In this document: positions 19,754 to 29,620 of the stretch, piece by piece
Layout of the letters: each line of letters opens with the position of its first letter
How positions within the stretch are numbered: position 1 is the stretch's first letter
Source: Thalassotalea ponticola
GTDB lineage: Bacteria; Pseudomonadota; Gammaproteobacteria; Enterobacterales; Alteromonadaceae
Direction of reading: 5' to 3'
Length of the DNA stretch: 64,000 bases
Assembly: GCF_041379045.1 (NCBI RefSeq)
Contig: NZ_CP166871.1
Coordinates: 2,604,001 to 2,668,000 of the forward strand
Notes under the pieces: generated by a model
The model's input: the letters and a program-made list of their open reading frames with translations, nothing else
Databases searched by the model: none
Told to the model about the DNA's origin: nothing
Position numbers and translations under genes: made by a program

Positions 19754-19780
19754 AAAACGCAGCACTAGCTGCGTTTTTTT
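19754..19780 (+). terminator. folD terminator
   Basis: Perfect 10-base stem AAAACGCAGC / GCTGCGTTTT with loop ACTA and a following T-run. Confidence 0.92.
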
Positions 19781-19905
19781 TTGCGCTGGCCAAAATTGCG
19801 CTGTTCTTATACAAAGCTCTCATACTCGTCTCTTAAGCCAAGCTGTTGTGACAGCAATTCTCAATACTAACGTTTGGCCAAGCGAAATCTTGAGTTTGAT
19901 TTATA

Positions 19906-19950
19906 TTGACTAAAAACCCGACAAACTTGTATACACTTACTTGTATACAC
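19906..19950 (+). promoter_or_regulatory. Promoter with tandem operator-like repeats before the DUF808 gene
   Basis: TTGACT (19906-19911), a 17-base spacer and GTATAC (19929-19934). The -10 lies in the first of two identical 12-base repeats ACTTGTATACAC at 19925-19936 and 19939-19950 (period 14). Repeats over the -10 and start region suggest a repressor site. Confidence 0.5.
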
Positions 19951-20010
19951 TCAATAATTGAGCATATGTTTCAGGATATGCATTATTGATCAAACGAAAG
20001 AGGGACTCCT

Positions 20011-20943
20011 ATGGCCGGTACAAGCTTATTGGCATTGATAGATAAAATCGCTGCGGCATTAGACGATGTCGCTGTCTTAACCAAAGTTGCGGCAAAAAAA
20101 ACGGCCGGGGTGCTTGGCGATGATTTGGCACTGAACGCTCAACAAGTCACAGGGGTTAGTGCCGACAGGGAGCTGCCGGTTGTCTGGGCCGTTGCCAAAG
20201 GATCGTTTATCAATAAACTGATATTAGTCCCCAGTGCATTAGTGATCAGCAGTGTAGCGCCTTGGCTGATCACCCCATTGTTGATTTTAGGTGGTTTGTT
20301 CCTGTGCTTTGAGGGGGTCGAAAAAATCGTTCACAGCTTTTTTGAAGACAAAGAGCAATCAGAGCAACAACATCAGCAAGATATCCAAGCTTTAGTTGAT
20401 GAGTCCGTTGATATGGTGGAATACGAGCGCGACAAAATCAAAGGCGCGATCAAAACAGACTTTATTTTATCTGCTGAAATCATTGTCATCACCCTCGGGA
20501 CTGTACAAGGCAAAACCCTGGTTGAACAGGCCAGTGTGGTATCACTGATTGCGCTGTTAATGACTATTGGTGTTTATGGTTTAGTGGCGGCTATAGTCAA
20601 GCTAGACGATGCTGGGTTACACCTAAGCCAGGTGAGTGATCACGCTCGTTTTGCCAAATTTAAACAAAACCTTGGACGTCGGCTGTTGTCATTTGCGCCA
20701 AAACTAATGAAAGGTCTTGCCATTGTGGGCACCGCCGCTATGTTCCTCGTTGGTGGTGGCATTATTGTTCATGGTATTCCCGCTATTCATCACGGTTTGG
20801 AATGGCTATTGGCTCAAATAAACGGTCTGTCGTGGCTTGTCTCCCCATTGTATAACGCCATTATCGGTATCATCGCCGGTGCCATCGTACTTAGCGTGGT
20901 AAAAGTGATACAAAAAATCACCAATAAACCCGTCGACGCATGA
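20011..20943 (+). CDS. DUF808 (YedI-like) inner-membrane protein
   Basis: 310-residue multi-spanning membrane protein. The opening AGTSLLALIDKIAAALDDVA and the following LTKVAAKKTAGVLGDDLALN are the highly conserved N-terminal signature of DUF808/YedI. Hydrophobic segments are visible near 70-105, 155-200, 235-262 and 272-300. Family function is unknown. ATG at 20011 follows AGGGACT. The gene is monocistronic, ended by a terminator, and preceded by a promoter with repeat elements that may bind a repressor. Confidence 0.9.
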   Translation: MAGTSLLALIDKIAAALDDVAVLTKVAAKKTAGVLGDDLALNAQQVTGVSADRELPVVWAVAKGSFINKLILVPSALVISSVAPWLITPLLILGGLFLCFEGVEKIVHSFFEDKEQSEQQHQQDIQALVDESVDMVEYERDKIKGAIKTDFILSAEIIVITLGTVQGKTLVEQASVVSLIALLMTIGVYGLVAAIVKLDDAGLHLSQVSDHARFAKFKQNLGRRLLSFAPKLMKGLAIVGTAAMFLVGGGIIVHGIPAIHHGLEWLLAQINGLSWLVSPLYNAIIGIIAGAIVLSVVKVIQKITNKPVDA

Positions 20944-21011
20944 CCCAAGCTTAATTCGGTTATCGCGCCTAGACTGTTAACACGGGCCTAAACACACACA
21001 CCTGTGCCGAC

Positions 21012-21041
21012 TAAAAAGCCAAGCAAATGCTTGGCTTTTGG
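21012..21041. terminator. Terminator between the DUF808 gene and ribBX
   Basis: Stem AAAAGCCAAGC / GCTTGGCTTTT with loop AAAT; A and T runs on both sides allow use by both convergent genes. Confidence 0.9.
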
Positions 21042-21083
21042 GTACGGAGTGCACTGTTTTGGCTCACTGAGCCAAATAGAAGT

Positions 21084-22193
21084 TTACTCGGCGATGTATT
21101 CAACAATTTCTAAACCAAATCCGCCCAGCGAGTGATACTTTGATTGCGAAGTTAACAAGCGCATTTTACCAACACCTAAGTTGGCAAGGATTTGTGAGCC
21201 CACCCCGACATTGCGCGACCCCACGTGTTTTACCACTTCATTGATTTGCTCGCCATTGTCTTGCGCAGCGTAGTTCTTCACTTGCTCAAGTAATTGCTGT
21301 GGCGATTCGTGTTTACCGAGTAACACCAATACCCCACCCTCGTTACCAATTTTTTCTAGGGCGTTGTGTATTGGCCACGTGGTCTTGCTGTCGCGGGTTG
21401 AAAATAACAAGTCGCGAAACGTATTTTCCAAGTGTACGCGCACCAACGTTGGCTTATCTGCCTCAATCTCCCCTTTGCTCAAGGCAAAGTGGGTCATACC
21501 GTCAATGGTGTCAGTAAAGGCAACCAGATCAAACTCGCCGTATTGGGTTGGTAATTTACACTCACTTACACGGCTGATCGTCGTTTCTGTAGCGTTGCGA
21601 TATTCGATTAAATCGGCAATGGTACCCATTTTAATACCGTGTTTTTTGGCAATCACTTCCAAGTCTGGACGACGTGCCATGGTGCCGTCTTCATTGAGAA
21701 TTTCAACAATAACCGCCGCTGGTTCACAACCGGCCAATCGAGCCAGATCGACGCCCGCTTCCGTGTGACCGGCGCGATTTAATACCCCGCCATCTTTAGC
21801 AATCAACGGAAAAATATGGCCGGGTTGGACAATTGATCGGTGATCGGCATTGGGGTCGCAGGCAGCGAGAACAGTGGTGGCGCGATCAGCAGCAGAAATC
21901 CCCGTTGTGACACCACGTGCTGCTTCAATCGAAACAGTAAAGTTAGTGGTAAACTGAGCATCGTTTTTGTCTACCATCAATGGCAGCTTCAACTTTTCGC
22001 ACTTTTGACGCGACATTGGCATACAAATTAAACCGCGACCATAAGTAGCCATAAAGTTAATCGCGTCAGGGGTTACCTTTTCTGCAGCCATAATGAAGTC
22101 ACCTTCATTTTCGCGATCTTCATCATCCATCAAGATAACCATTTTACCCAGTTTTATATCTTCGATGATTTCTTGTGGGGTATTTAACGTCAT
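21084..22193 (-). CDS. ribBX: RibBX: 3,4-dihydroxy-2-butanone 4-phosphate synthase fused to a degenerate GTP cyclohydrolase II domain
   Basis: The N-terminal half (about 1-200) is a complete DHBP synthase converting ribulose 5-phosphate to the four-carbon riboflavin precursor. Metal/substrate acidic motif [11 protein letters not shown] is at 23-33, and the conserved QPGHIFPL and [11 protein letters not shown] (about 123-150) are present. The C-terminal half (about 206-369) aligns with GTP cyclohydrolase II, but the three zinc cysteines are gone: the region [19 protein letters not shown] (251-269) has N and D/S where active enzymes have Cys, and the EGRxIGL motif is replaced by [10 protein letters not shown]. 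This matches the RibBX variant known in Proteobacteria rather than RibBA. It is last in the ribD-ribE-ribBX run, four bases after ribE. Confidence 0.93.
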   Translation of the reverse strand: MTLNTPQEIIEDIKLGKMVILMDDEDRENEGDFIMAAEKVTPDAINFMATYGRGLICMPMSRQKCEKLKLPLMVDKNDAQFTTNFTVSIEAARGVTTGISAADRATTVLAACDPNADHRSIVQPGHIFPLIAKDGGVLNRAGHTEAGVDLARLAGCEPAAVIVEILNEDGTMARRPDLEVIAKKHGIKMGTIADLIEYRNATETTISRVSECKLPTQYGEFDLVAFTDTIDGMTHFALSKGEIEADKPTLVRVHLENTFRDLLFSTRDSKTTWPIHNALEKIGNEGGVLVLLGKHESPQQLLEQVKNYAAQDNGEQINEVVKHVGSRNVGVGSQILANLGVGKMRLLTSQSKYHSLGGFGLEIVEYIAE

Positions 22194-22197
22194 AAAT

Positions 22198-22860
22198 TTA
22201 ACCTTTTATAAAGCCACTTTTGAGCAATAATTCTTCTGTTACACCGGAGCGTGCGCTCGACGGCTGTTGTTGGCAAAGCAACAAACGTTCAATATATCGA
22301 GCCACTACGTCAACTTCTAAGTTAACTTGACTGCCAACTTGATAGTCAGCAATGATGGTTTCTTCTATGGTGTGTGGCACAATGGTTAAGCGAAACTGAT
22401 TATCACTCACATCGTTTATGGTGAGAGAGGCACCATCCACCGTTATTGAACCTTTTTGCGCTGCGTATTGTTTTATGTCATGCGGCATCTCAAGCCAATA
22501 CTCGCTCGCATTACCGACTTTGTCGATACGGCGCACAATACCAACGCCATCGACATGACCGCTGACGATATGCCCACCAAAGCGGGTTGTTGGTAACATA
22601 GCTTTTTCTAAATTAACACGGTCGCCTGCTTGATAGTTGGCCAGCCCGGTGTGAGTCAATGTCTCCATCGACACATCGGCACTGTAACTGTGTTGGTTAT
22701 AATCAACCACGGTCAAGCAAATGCCGTTGGTGGCTATTGAGTCACCGAGCTTGACGTCAGCCATATCGAGCTTACCGGTGTTCACAGTAATTCGAGCTCC
22801 TTGACCACTAACCTTGATTGACGCAATCGTTCCTATCGCCTCAATAATTCCGGTAAACAT
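22198..22860 (-). CDS. ribE: Riboflavin synthase, alpha subunit
   Basis: Dismutates two 6,7-dimethyl-8-ribityllumazines to riboflavin (called ribC in E. coli). 220 residues, two lumazine-binding repeats, each opening with a TGI- or SGH-type block: [11 protein letters not shown] at the start and [13 protein letters not shown] near 94-106. The mid-repeat segment [10 protein letters not shown] and its counterpart GASLTINDV are both present. It lies between ribD (38 bases upstream) and ribBX (four bases downstream), so it is part of the same transcript. Confidence 0.96.
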   Translation of the reverse strand: MFTGIIEAIGTIASIKVSGQGARITVNTGKLDMADVKLGDSIATNGICLTVVDYNQHSYSADVSMETLTHTGLANYQAGDRVNLEKAMLPTTRFGGHIVSGHVDGVGIVRRIDKVGNASEYWLEMPHDIKQYAAQKGSITVDGASLTINDVSDNQFRLTIVPHTIEETIIADYQVGSQVNLEVDVVARYIERLLLCQQQPSSARSGVTEELLLKSGFIKG

Positions 22861-22898
22861 ACTATTTCCTATTTAAAATCTCTATCCTAAGGTTTCGC

Positions 22899-24011
22899 TT
22901 ATGCTTTAGCTACTTGGCAAATAAAGCGAACGTCACAGCCTATTTTGCGAACGTCATTAATAGTCAGCGAAATCGCGTCTGACAATGCCGACAGCCCAGG
23001 AATTTGTACTAATCCTTGCGCCTCATCCGACAGTAACTTGGGAGCCTGATACAGAACCAGTTCATCGACCAATCCGGCGGCGAAAAAAGCTCCCGCCAAT
23101 CTACGGCCACACTCCAACCACAGTTCGTTCAAACCGCGTTTTGCCAATTGCGCCATCACGTCGTGCAAGTCGGCAAAACCCTTGCTTTGCTTAACCTGTA
23201 TTTGTTCGACAAAATGCGGCCATTGTTGGTCATTTTCAAGTTCTGTGCGTATTAAAATTATTGGCGCTTCAACAGAAAATAACAACAAATCAGGTGTTAA
23301 GCGTTGCTTAGTATCAATAATAATGCGAATTGGTTGACGGATTTTAGCATCATCAGCGCTGCTATCACTATTCAACTCGGCGCCTCGCACATTGAGTCGA
23401 GCATTATCGGTAATTACCGTATCTGCGCCACTGATAATAGCACAACTTCGCGCGCGAAACGCTTGCACATCACGTCGCGCTTCAGCCGAGGTAATCCATT
23501 GACTCTCACCGCTTGCCATCGCTGTCTTGCCATCCAAACTGGATGCTAATTTACAACGCACTAGCGGCAAGCCTTGCGTATTGCGTTTAATAAAGCCGGG
23601 ATTGAGCTGACGGCAGGCCTGCTCAAGAACCGGTCCGGTAACTCGAATATCAGCATTGATCAAACGCTCAATTCCTCGACCGCTCACCAGCGGATTGGGA
23701 TCTTGCATACCGTAGATCACGTGTGCGACACCTGCGTCAATCAGAGCTTGAGCACAGGGCGGTGTACGGCCGTGGTGGCTGCACGGTTCAAGCGTAACGT
23801 AGGCCGTTGCTCCACGCGCTTGTGCACCGGCCTCTGCAAGCGCATTAACTTCAGCATGGCCCTGCCCCGCTTTGATGTGATATCCCTGGCCAACAATGTC
23901 GCCATTATTTACGATCACACAACCAACTCGCGGGTTTGGCGATGTGCTATACAAGCCATTACGCGCCAACTTAATGGCTAATTGCATGTAATATTCGTGG
24001 TTGTTAATCAT
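22899..24011 (-). CDS. ribD: Bifunctional pyrimidine deaminase/reductase
   Basis: Carries out the second and third steps of riboflavin synthesis. 370 residues. N-terminal deaminase domain (about 1-145) has the zinc motif GHAEVNALAEAG and PCSHHGRTPPC. The C-terminal NADPH-dependent reductase domain (about 150-365) has LKLASSLDGKTA-like sequence (CKLASSLDGKTAMA) and LWLECGRRLAGAFFAAGLVDE. It begins 17 bases after nrdR, so translation in one operon is likely. The start MINNHEYYMQLAI could also be read a few codons later. Confidence 0.96.
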   Translation of the reverse strand: MINNHEYYMQLAIKLARNGLYSTSPNPRVGCVIVNNGDIVGQGYHIKAGQGHAEVNALAEAGAQARGATAYVTLEPCSHHGRTPPCAQALIDAGVAHVIYGMQDPNPLVSGRGIERLINADIRVTGPVLEQACRQLNPGFIKRNTQGLPLVRCKLASSLDGKTAMASGESQWITSAEARRDVQAFRARSCAIISGADTVITDNARLNVRGAELNSDSSADDAKIRQPIRIIIDTKQRLTPDLLLFSVEAPIILIRTELENDQQWPHFVEQIQVKQSKGFADLHDVMAQLAKRGLNELWLECGRRLAGAFFAAGLVDELVLYQAPKLLSDEAQGLVQIPGLSALSDAISLTINDVRKIGCDVRFICQVAKA

Positions 24012-24028
24012 CTCAATGACACCATTGG

Positions 24029-24487
24029 TTATTTTTTATCGTCGCCAAGGCGGGCGATTTCTTCACCGAACTCTCGAATATCTTCAAACGAGCGATACAC
24101 CGAGGCAAAGCGCACATAAGCGACCTTATCAAGCGCCTTTAATTCATCCATGATTATGGTGCCGAGTAATTCACTACTCACCTCTCGCTCACCTGTCGCC
24201 CTGAGTTTGGATTTAAGGTTGTTCACTGAGGCTTCGATTTGCTCGACACTGACCGGTCGCTTTTCCAATGCTCGTAACATACCGCTGCGCAGCTTATCTT
24301 CGTTGAAAGGCTCGCGAGTACCATCGCGTTTAATGATTCTCGGCATCACCAACTCCGCCCCTTCAAATGTGGTAAAGCGCTCGTGACATTGCAAGCACTC
24401 ACGTCTGCGTCTAATTTGGTGGCCGTCACTGACTAACCTTGAATCGATGACTTTGGTTTCCGTTGCTGAACAAAATGGACAATGCAT
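24029..24487 (-). CDS. nrdR: Transcriptional repressor NrdR
   Basis: ATP/dATP-sensing repressor of ribonucleotide reductase genes. 152 residues, normal for the family. N-terminal zinc ribbon has CPFC and [14 protein letters not shown] (residues 3-45), and the ATP-cone domain covers about 49-139 ([18 protein letters not shown]). It is first gene of nrdR-ribD-ribE-ribBX, the arrangement common in gammaproteobacteria. No clear paired NrdR boxes are seen in this window. Confidence 0.97.
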   Translation of the reverse strand: MHCPFCSATETKVIDSRLVSDGHQIRRRRECLQCHERFTTFEGAELVMPRIIKRDGTREPFNEDKLRSGMLRALEKRPVSVEQIEASVNNLKSKLRATGEREVSSELLGTIIMDELKALDKVAYVRFASVYRSFEDIREFGEEIARLGDDKK

Positions 24488-24561
24488 AGCTATTCCTGCG
24501 TTCGCTTATTTGGGTTACAACCTTATATTAAATCGTGTTTTGTTAGCGATTACTACCAACT

Positions 24562-24598
24562 AGAAAAAAAATGGCCGCTCAAGCGACCATTTTTTTTG
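24562..24598 (-). terminator. glyA terminator
   Basis: Stem of A8-TGG / CCA-T8 with an inner CGCT / AGCG pair; long flanking A and T runs, directly after the glyA stop. Confidence 0.88.
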
Positions 24599-24615
24599 TT
24601 CTTTATAGCACCTGA

Positions 24616-25872
24616 TTACGCGTAAACAGGGAATCGTGAACAAAGCTCGATAACTTTTTCACGAACCGCATCAATTGTCGCTTCGTTATTAATGTCATCA
24701 AGAATATCACAGATCCAACCGGTAAGTTCAGCCGTTTCCGCTTCGCCAAAGCCGCGACGAGTGATTGCTGGTGTACCTAAACGCAAACCTGAGGTAACAA
24801 ATGGTGAACGAGGATCATTTGGTACTGAGTTCTTGTTTACGGTGATAAACGCACGGCCTAGAGCTGCATCAGCGTCTTTACCAGTGATGTCTTTATCAAT
24901 CAAATCAAGCAGCAACAAGTGATTTTCGGTGCCATTTGAAACAACTTTGTAGCCGCGATCTTGTAGTACGCGGACCATAGTTTTAGCGTTGTTTAATACG
25001 TTTTGTTGGTACTCTTTAAACTCTGGTGCTAATGCTTCTTTAAATGCTACCGCTTTTGCTGCGATGATGTGCATTAATGGACCACCTTGGCCACCAGGGA
25101 AAACCGCTGAGTTAAGCTTTTTGTAAATTGCTTCGTCGCCACATGCCGATAAGATAAGACCGCCACGAGGACCCGCTAATGTTTTGTGCGTTGTGGTAGT
25201 AACAACGTGTGCGTGTGGCAGTGGGTTCGGGTATAAACCTGCCGCGATAAGACCAGCAACGTGGGCCATATCAACCATAAGGTAAGCGCCAACTTTGTCA
25301 GCGATTTCACGAAAACGCGCCCAGTCAACAACACCAGAGAATGCAGAGAAACCAGCAACAATCATCTCAGGCTTGTGCTCTAGTGCTAAACGCTCAACTT
25401 CTTCGTAATCGATATCGCCAGTTTCTGGGTGTAGACCGTATTGAATAGGCTCGTACATTTTACCAGAAAAGTTTACACCACTACCGTGCGTTAAGTGACC
25501 ACCATGCGCTAAGCTCATACCAAGTACTTTAGCGCCCGGCGTACAAAGCGCCATAAATACTGCAGAGTTTGCTTGTGAACCTGCGTGCGGCTGTACGTTA
25601 GCGTATTCAGCGCCAAATAGTTCACAGGCACGTTTGATTGCTAACTCTTCGGCGATATCAACAAACTCACAACCACCGTAGTAACGCTTGCCCGGATAAC
25701 CTTCAGCGTATTTGTTGGTTAGCTGTGAACCTTGAGCTTCTAATACGCGAGGACTGGTGTAGTTCTCTGAAGCAATAAGTTCAATGTGATGCTCTTGGCG
25801 TTCAACTTCTTTGGTCATTGCTTGATACAATTCTGGATCAAAATCAGCAATGTTCATATCACGAGTTAGCAT
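24616..25872 (-). CDS. glyA: Serine hydroxymethyltransferase
   Basis: PLP enzyme making glycine and methylene-tetrahydrofolate from serine. 418 residues, as expected. Visible are [15 protein letters not shown] near 35, [14 protein letters not shown] near 54, the PLP-lysine block [17 protein letters not shown] near 223-239 and [17 protein letters not shown] near 357. It has its own terminator. About 200 bases separate it from the isc operon, and a strong terminator lies in that gap. No glycine riboswitch-like structure was noticed. Confidence 0.98.
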   Translation of the reverse strand: MLTRDMNIADFDPELYQAMTKEVERQEHHIELIASENYTSPRVLEAQGSQLTNKYAEGYPGKRYYGGCEFVDIAEELAIKRACELFGAEYANVQPHAGSQANSAVFMALCTPGAKVLGMSLAHGGHLTHGSGVNFSGKMYEPIQYGLHPETGDIDYEEVERLALEHKPEMIVAGFSAFSGVVDWARFREIADKVGAYLMVDMAHVAGLIAAGLYPNPLPHAHVVTTTTHKTLAGPRGGLILSACGDEAIYKKLNSAVFPGGQGGPLMHIIAAKAVAFKEALAPEFKEYQQNVLNNAKTMVRVLQDRGYKVVSNGTENHLLLLDLIDKDITGKDADAALGRAFITVNKNSVPNDPRSPFVTSGLRLGTPAITRRGFGEAETAELTGWICDILDDINNEATIDAVREKVIELCSRFPVYA

Positions 25873-26035
25873 GGGTTTTCCTCTAACGAAATGGTGTAAT
25901 AAAAATTGGGGTTATTTTGCCCGAATGTAACCGAGATGTACACGCTATTTGTGGCAATTTTGGCGAAAAACATCAGCAAGCGCCAGTCAATTACATTTCG
26001 TTAACAGTCACTCGTCGCCTATTGTTCTGTGCATA

Positions 26036-26062
26036 CAAAAAAGGCCCCGAAGGGCCTTTTGT
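26036..26062 (-). terminator. isc operon terminator
   Basis: Stem AAAAGGCCC / GGGCCTTTT, loop CGAA, with flanking A and T runs, immediately after fdx. Confidence 0.92.
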
Positions 26063-26076
26063 CAGTTCTGAAATCA

Positions 26077-26415
26077 CTAGTGATTTTCCGATACCATATT
26101 CACCGTGTATTTGGGAATTTCAACGACTAAGTCTTCATCTTTAATGATCGCCTGACAACCCAGTCGCGACTCGGGCTCTAATCCCCATGCCTTATCGAGC
26201 ATATCGTCCTCTAATTCATCACTTTCAGGCAATGAATCAAATCCTTCACGTACGATCACATGACACGTAGTACACGCGCATACTTTTTCACAGGCGTGTT
26301 CAATATGAATGTCATTTTGCAGTGCTACATTCAAGATGCTCTCACCGCTGTTTGCTTCAACGGCCAACCCTTCAGGGCACAGTTCTTCATGGGGAAGAAA
26401 TATAATTTGTGGCAT
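26077..26415 (-). CDS. fdx: [2Fe-2S] ferredoxin of the ISC system
   Basis: Electron donor in Fe-S cluster assembly. 112 residues, adrenodoxin-type, starting with PQIIFLPHEELCPEG. Cluster ligands are seen in HACEKVCACTTCHVIV (three Cys) plus SRLGCQAI (fourth), near residues 42-51 and 87. It begins two bases after hscA and is the last gene of the isc operon here; no iscX follows, a terminator comes instead. Confidence 0.97.
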   Translation of the reverse strand: MPQIIFLPHEELCPEGLAVEANSGESILNVALQNDIHIEHACEKVCACTTCHVIVREGFDSLPESDELEDDMLDKAWGLEPESRLGCQAIIKDEDLVVEIPKYTVNMVSENH

Positions 26416-26417
26416 GA

Positions 26418-28283
26418 TTAAACCTCATCTACCGAATGGCCTGCTAGGGCGGTGCGAATAGACGAATCCATTCGACGCTCTGCAAACGTGGCCGTAACTT
26501 TATCAACCGCTGCTATTGCAGCCTCAATAGCGGCAGTATCCGTGGTTTGACTTACCTGTTGTAGGTCAGCCAATGCTTGATTAATTTTTGCTAATTCCGC
26601 CTCTGACAACAATGCCTGTGCATCTTGGGCAAGGGCAGCACTAACACTTTCATAAACGCGATCGGCTTCCACCTGCTGCTCTTTGAGCATGCGTGCGTCC
26701 ATATCACCTTTGGCGTGTTGCATCGAATCTTGTAACATGGTGACGATGTCGTCTTCGCCCAAGCCAAACGATGGTTTTACTTGGATAGAGGCTTCAACTT
26801 TGGTTGATTTTTCCATCGCGCTGACGCTGAGTAAACCATCCGCATCCACTTTAAAAGTAACGCGTATATGGGCAGCCCCTGCCGTCATTGCCGGTATGCC
26901 ACGCAACTCAAAACGGGCCAGTGAACGGCAATCGTCAACCAGTTCGCGCTCACCTTGTAGAACGTGGATTGCCATCGCCGTTTGACCGTCCTTGAATGTA
27001 GTAAACTCCTGTGCTTTAGCCACTGGGATCGTCGTATTGCGAGGAATAATTTTCTCGACCAAACCACCCATAGTCTCAATACCTAGCGACAGCGGGGTTA
27101 CATCGAGTAGTAGCATGTCGCTATCCGGCTTGTTACCGACTAACACATCGGCTTGAATGGCTGCGCCTAAGGCAACAACTTTGTCTGGGTCTATCGACGT
27201 CAATGGCTGACGATTGAAAAACGCAGCCACTTGTTCGCGTACCAAAGGCACTCGAGTAGAACCGCCAACCATGACCACTTCAAGCACCTCATCTTGGCTC
27301 ACGCCAGCGTCTTTTAATGAACGACGGCAGGCTCGCAATGTTGTGTTTACCAAGGGTTGAATAAGCGCGTTAAACTGAGCTCTGCTAATATCAAATTGGA
27401 CAACCGTATCGTCTTCAAGAGTTAACTGGCAATTGGTTTGCTCAGCGCTTGATAAGGCCTCTTTAACCGCTTTAGCTTGCATCAACACCTGACGTTCTAA
27501 GCCGTGCGACAACGGTCGTTGTAATCCTGCTTGCTCAACGATAAGGTTGGATAACACGTGATCAAAGTCATCGCCACCGAGCGCCGAATCGCCACCGGTA
27601 GCCATCACTTCAAACACGCCTTTATTCAGGCGCAAAATGGAAATATCAAACGTACCACCACCCAAATCGTAAACGGCAACAACGCCTTCTTGACCACTGT
27701 CAAGACCATACGCTACCGCTGCAGCAGTGGGTTCGTTCAACAGTCGCAACACGTTTAAGCCGGCCAATTTAGCAGCGTCTTTAGTACTTTGGCGTTGAGC
27801 GTCATCAAAATACGCAGGTACGGTTATAACCACCCCTTGTAACTCGTCACCAAGTGACATTTGCGCGCGCTCTGCTAAAGTTTTCAAAATATCCGCTGAT
27901 ACTTGTACTGGGTTTTTCACCCCTTGACGGGTATTGATAGACGGATGCGACTCATCGCCAACAAACTCATATGGTAGCGACGGGTACTTTTGCTGGATAT
28001 CAGCTAACGAACGACCGATTAGTCGCTTTGCCGATACAATGGTATTTTGCGGGTCTTCAATGGCAAGTGCATTGGCGCTGTCGCCTACCAGTACTTGTTT
28101 GGCCTGGTAGCTGACCACAGACGGCAAAATGTCCTTGCCATTTGCGTCGACAAGCGTCTTTGGTAAACCACTCATCACGCTAGCAACGAGTGAGTTGGTC
28201 GTACCTAAGTCTATTCCTGCAGCGAGTTTGTGTTGATGGGGAACACTGCTTTGTCCCGGTTCAGCAATTTGTAGTAATGCCAT
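26418..28283 (-). CDS. hscA: Hsp70-type chaperone HscA of the ISC system
   Basis: Specialised Hsp70 that, with HscB, drives cluster release from IscU. 621 residues, close to the family length. ATPase domain shows [14 protein letters not shown] (about 24-37), [31 protein letters not shown] and [15 protein letters not shown]; the substrate domain includes [15 protein letters not shown]. The C-terminus lacks the EEVD/EEVK-type tail of DnaK. It lies 25 bases after hscB and abuts fdx. Confidence 0.98.
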   Translation of the reverse strand: MALLQIAEPGQSSVPHQHKLAAGIDLGTTNSLVASVMSGLPKTLVDANGKDILPSVVSYQAKQVLVGDSANALAIEDPQNTIVSAKRLIGRSLADIQQKYPSLPYEFVGDESHPSINTRQGVKNPVQVSADILKTLAERAQMSLGDELQGVVITVPAYFDDAQRQSTKDAAKLAGLNVLRLLNEPTAAAVAYGLDSGQEGVVAVYDLGGGTFDISILRLNKGVFEVMATGGDSALGGDDFDHVLSNLIVEQAGLQRPLSHGLERQVLMQAKAVKEALSSAEQTNCQLTLEDDTVVQFDISRAQFNALIQPLVNTTLRACRRSLKDAGVSQDEVLEVVMVGGSTRVPLVREQVAAFFNRQPLTSIDPDKVVALGAAIQADVLVGNKPDSDMLLLDVTPLSLGIETMGGLVEKIIPRNTTIPVAKAQEFTTFKDGQTAMAIHVLQGERELVDDCRSLARFELRGIPAMTAGAAHIRVTFKVDADGLLSVSAMEKSTKVEASIQVKPSFGLGEDDIVTMLQDSMQHAKGDMDARMLKEQQVEADRVYESVSAALAQDAQALLSEAELAKINQALADLQQVSQTTDTAAIEAAIAAVDKVTATFAERRMDSSIRTALAGHSVDEV

Positions 28284-28308
28284 AGCTAATATGTGTTTTT
28301 TCGTTGTT

Positions 28309-28833
28309 CTAATCGAACAACTTGTCCTCTATTCGCTCAAGTTCTAATTGCAATTTTTGGTAAAATTTCAATTTTCTCAGAAGTTCTGCGGCTTGGTCAT
28401 TATCTGCCTCAGTTGCGGTTGCGATAACGCCTTTAAACTGCTGCCACAGTTGCTGCGATTGCGTATCAAGCTCTTGCTGAGCGGCAAATAACGCGGCATC
28501 GGGATCACTGGCATGCTCAACGTCAGCCAACATTTCGCGCAGTTCCATTTGTTGCATTAAAAAACCGACATCAGCAAAGCTCTGTTGCTCAGACGGCAGC
28601 TCAACACCGCGCAACGTCAATAGATACTCACCGCGTAAAATGGGATTTTTAAGAGTTTGAAACGCGTCGTTTATTTCTGCTGACTTTTGTACCGCACGCA
28701 TCTTATCTTGCGCCGATGAATGCGCAAAACGGTCTGGATGGACCGTTTTTTGTAATGCTTGATACGTTGCTGACAATTGATTGAGATTGACCTCGAATGT
28801 TGGTTCAAGGCCAAACAGTTGAAAATAATCCAA
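28309..28833 (-). CDS. hscB: Co-chaperone HscB (J-domain)
   Basis: Stimulates HscA ATPase and delivers IscU. 174 residues. N-terminal J-domain carries the required HPD motif in [10 protein letters not shown] (about residues 32-37). The C-terminal helical IscU-binding domain is present ([13 protein letters not shown] through the [15 protein letters not shown] tail). Position between iscA and hscA is standard. Confidence 0.96.
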   Translation of the reverse strand: MDYFQLFGLEPTFEVNLNQLSATYQALQKTVHPDRFAHSSAQDKMRAVQKSAEINDAFQTLKNPILRGEYLLTLRGVELPSEQQSFADVGFLMQQMELREMLADVEHASDPDAALFAAQQELDTQSQQLWQQFKGVIATATEADNDQAAELLRKLKFYQKLQLELERIEDKLFD

Positions 28834-28879
28834 AATGATATTCTCTGTTAGTGATGAAAAAAGGCGTTAACAACGCCTA

Positions 28880-29203
28880 TTACACACTGAAGCTCTCGCC
28901 ACATCCACATTCGCCTTTGGCGTTAGGGTTAGTGAATTTGAAGCCTTCGTTCAAACCTTCTTTAACAAAGTCTAGCTCGGTGCCGTCAAGGTGAACCAGT
29001 GACTTGCCATCAACGATAATTTTTACATCGTCAATGTCAAACACTTCATCATCTGCGTTAAGTTCGTCAACAAACTCCAACACATAAGCAAGACCTGAAC
29101 AGCCCGTTGTTTTAACACCAAGGCGAAGGCCTAAGCCTTTGCCTCGGTTATTTAAAAACGTCTTCACTCGCTCTGACGCCGCTGGTGTCATTGAAATTGA
29201 CAT
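28880..29203 (-). CDS. iscA: Iron-sulfur cluster assembly A-type protein
   Basis: A-type Fe-S carrier. 107 residues with the three conserved cysteines: one in [12 protein letters not shown] (about 35) and two in ECGCGESF at the C-terminus (about 99 and 101). It begins three bases after iscU. It is the standard fourth gene of iscRSUA. Confidence 0.97.
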   Translation of the reverse strand: MSISMTPAASERVKTFLNNRGKGLGLRLGVKTTGCSGLAYVLEFVDELNADDEVFDIDDVKIIVDGKSLVHLDGTELDFVKEGLNEGFKFTNPNAKGECGCGESFSV

Positions 29204-29206
29204 AAA

Positions 29207-29590
29207 CTAGCCTTCTTTCTTCGCTTTGTAGTCTTCAATTGCCGCTTTGATTGCGTCTTCCGCTAAGATAGAGCAATGGATTTTTACCGGCGGTAAAGCC
29301 AACTCTTCTGCGATAGCGGTATTCTTAATTTCCGCCGCTTCTTCAATTGATTTACCTTTAACCCACTCAGTTACTAACGAGCTTGAAGCAATTGCAGAAC
29401 CACAGCCGTAGGTTTTGAACTTGGCATCTTCAATGATACCTTGGTCATCAATTTTCAACTGCAGCTTCATTACGTCACCACACGCCGGTGCGCCAACCAT
29501 ACCGGTTGCAACACTTGCATCATTTTTGTCAAATGAACCAACGTTACGTGGGTTCTCGTAATGATCGATAACTTTTTCACTATAAGCCAT
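29207..29590 (-). CDS. iscU: Iron-sulfur scaffold IscU
   Basis: Scaffold on which clusters are built from IscS sulfur. 127 residues. Ligands and key motifs are GAPACGDVMKLQL (Cys 37, Asp 39), FKTYGCGSAIASSS (Cys 63), the HscA-binding LPPVK (about 99-103) and HCSILAEDAI (Cys 106). It starts 30 bases after iscS. Confidence 0.98.
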   Translation of the reverse strand: MAYSEKVIDHYENPRNVGSFDKNDASVATGMVGAPACGDVMKLQLKIDDQGIIEDAKFKTYGCGSAIASSSLVTEWVKGKSIEEAAEIKNTAIAEELALPPVKIHCSILAEDAIKAAIEDYKAKKEG

Positions 29591-29620
29591 AATGTACCTC
29601 TAAATTCTTCTCTCGCGTTG

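Noticed and set aside
21084..24487. FMN riboswitch for the rib genes
   Set aside because: The operon starts with nrdR and I saw no conserved RFN-type structure in the leader or spacers.
25873..26035. Glycine riboswitch before glyA
   Set aside because: The 200-base spacer shows no paired aptamer-like pattern; only a terminator for the isc operon is evident.
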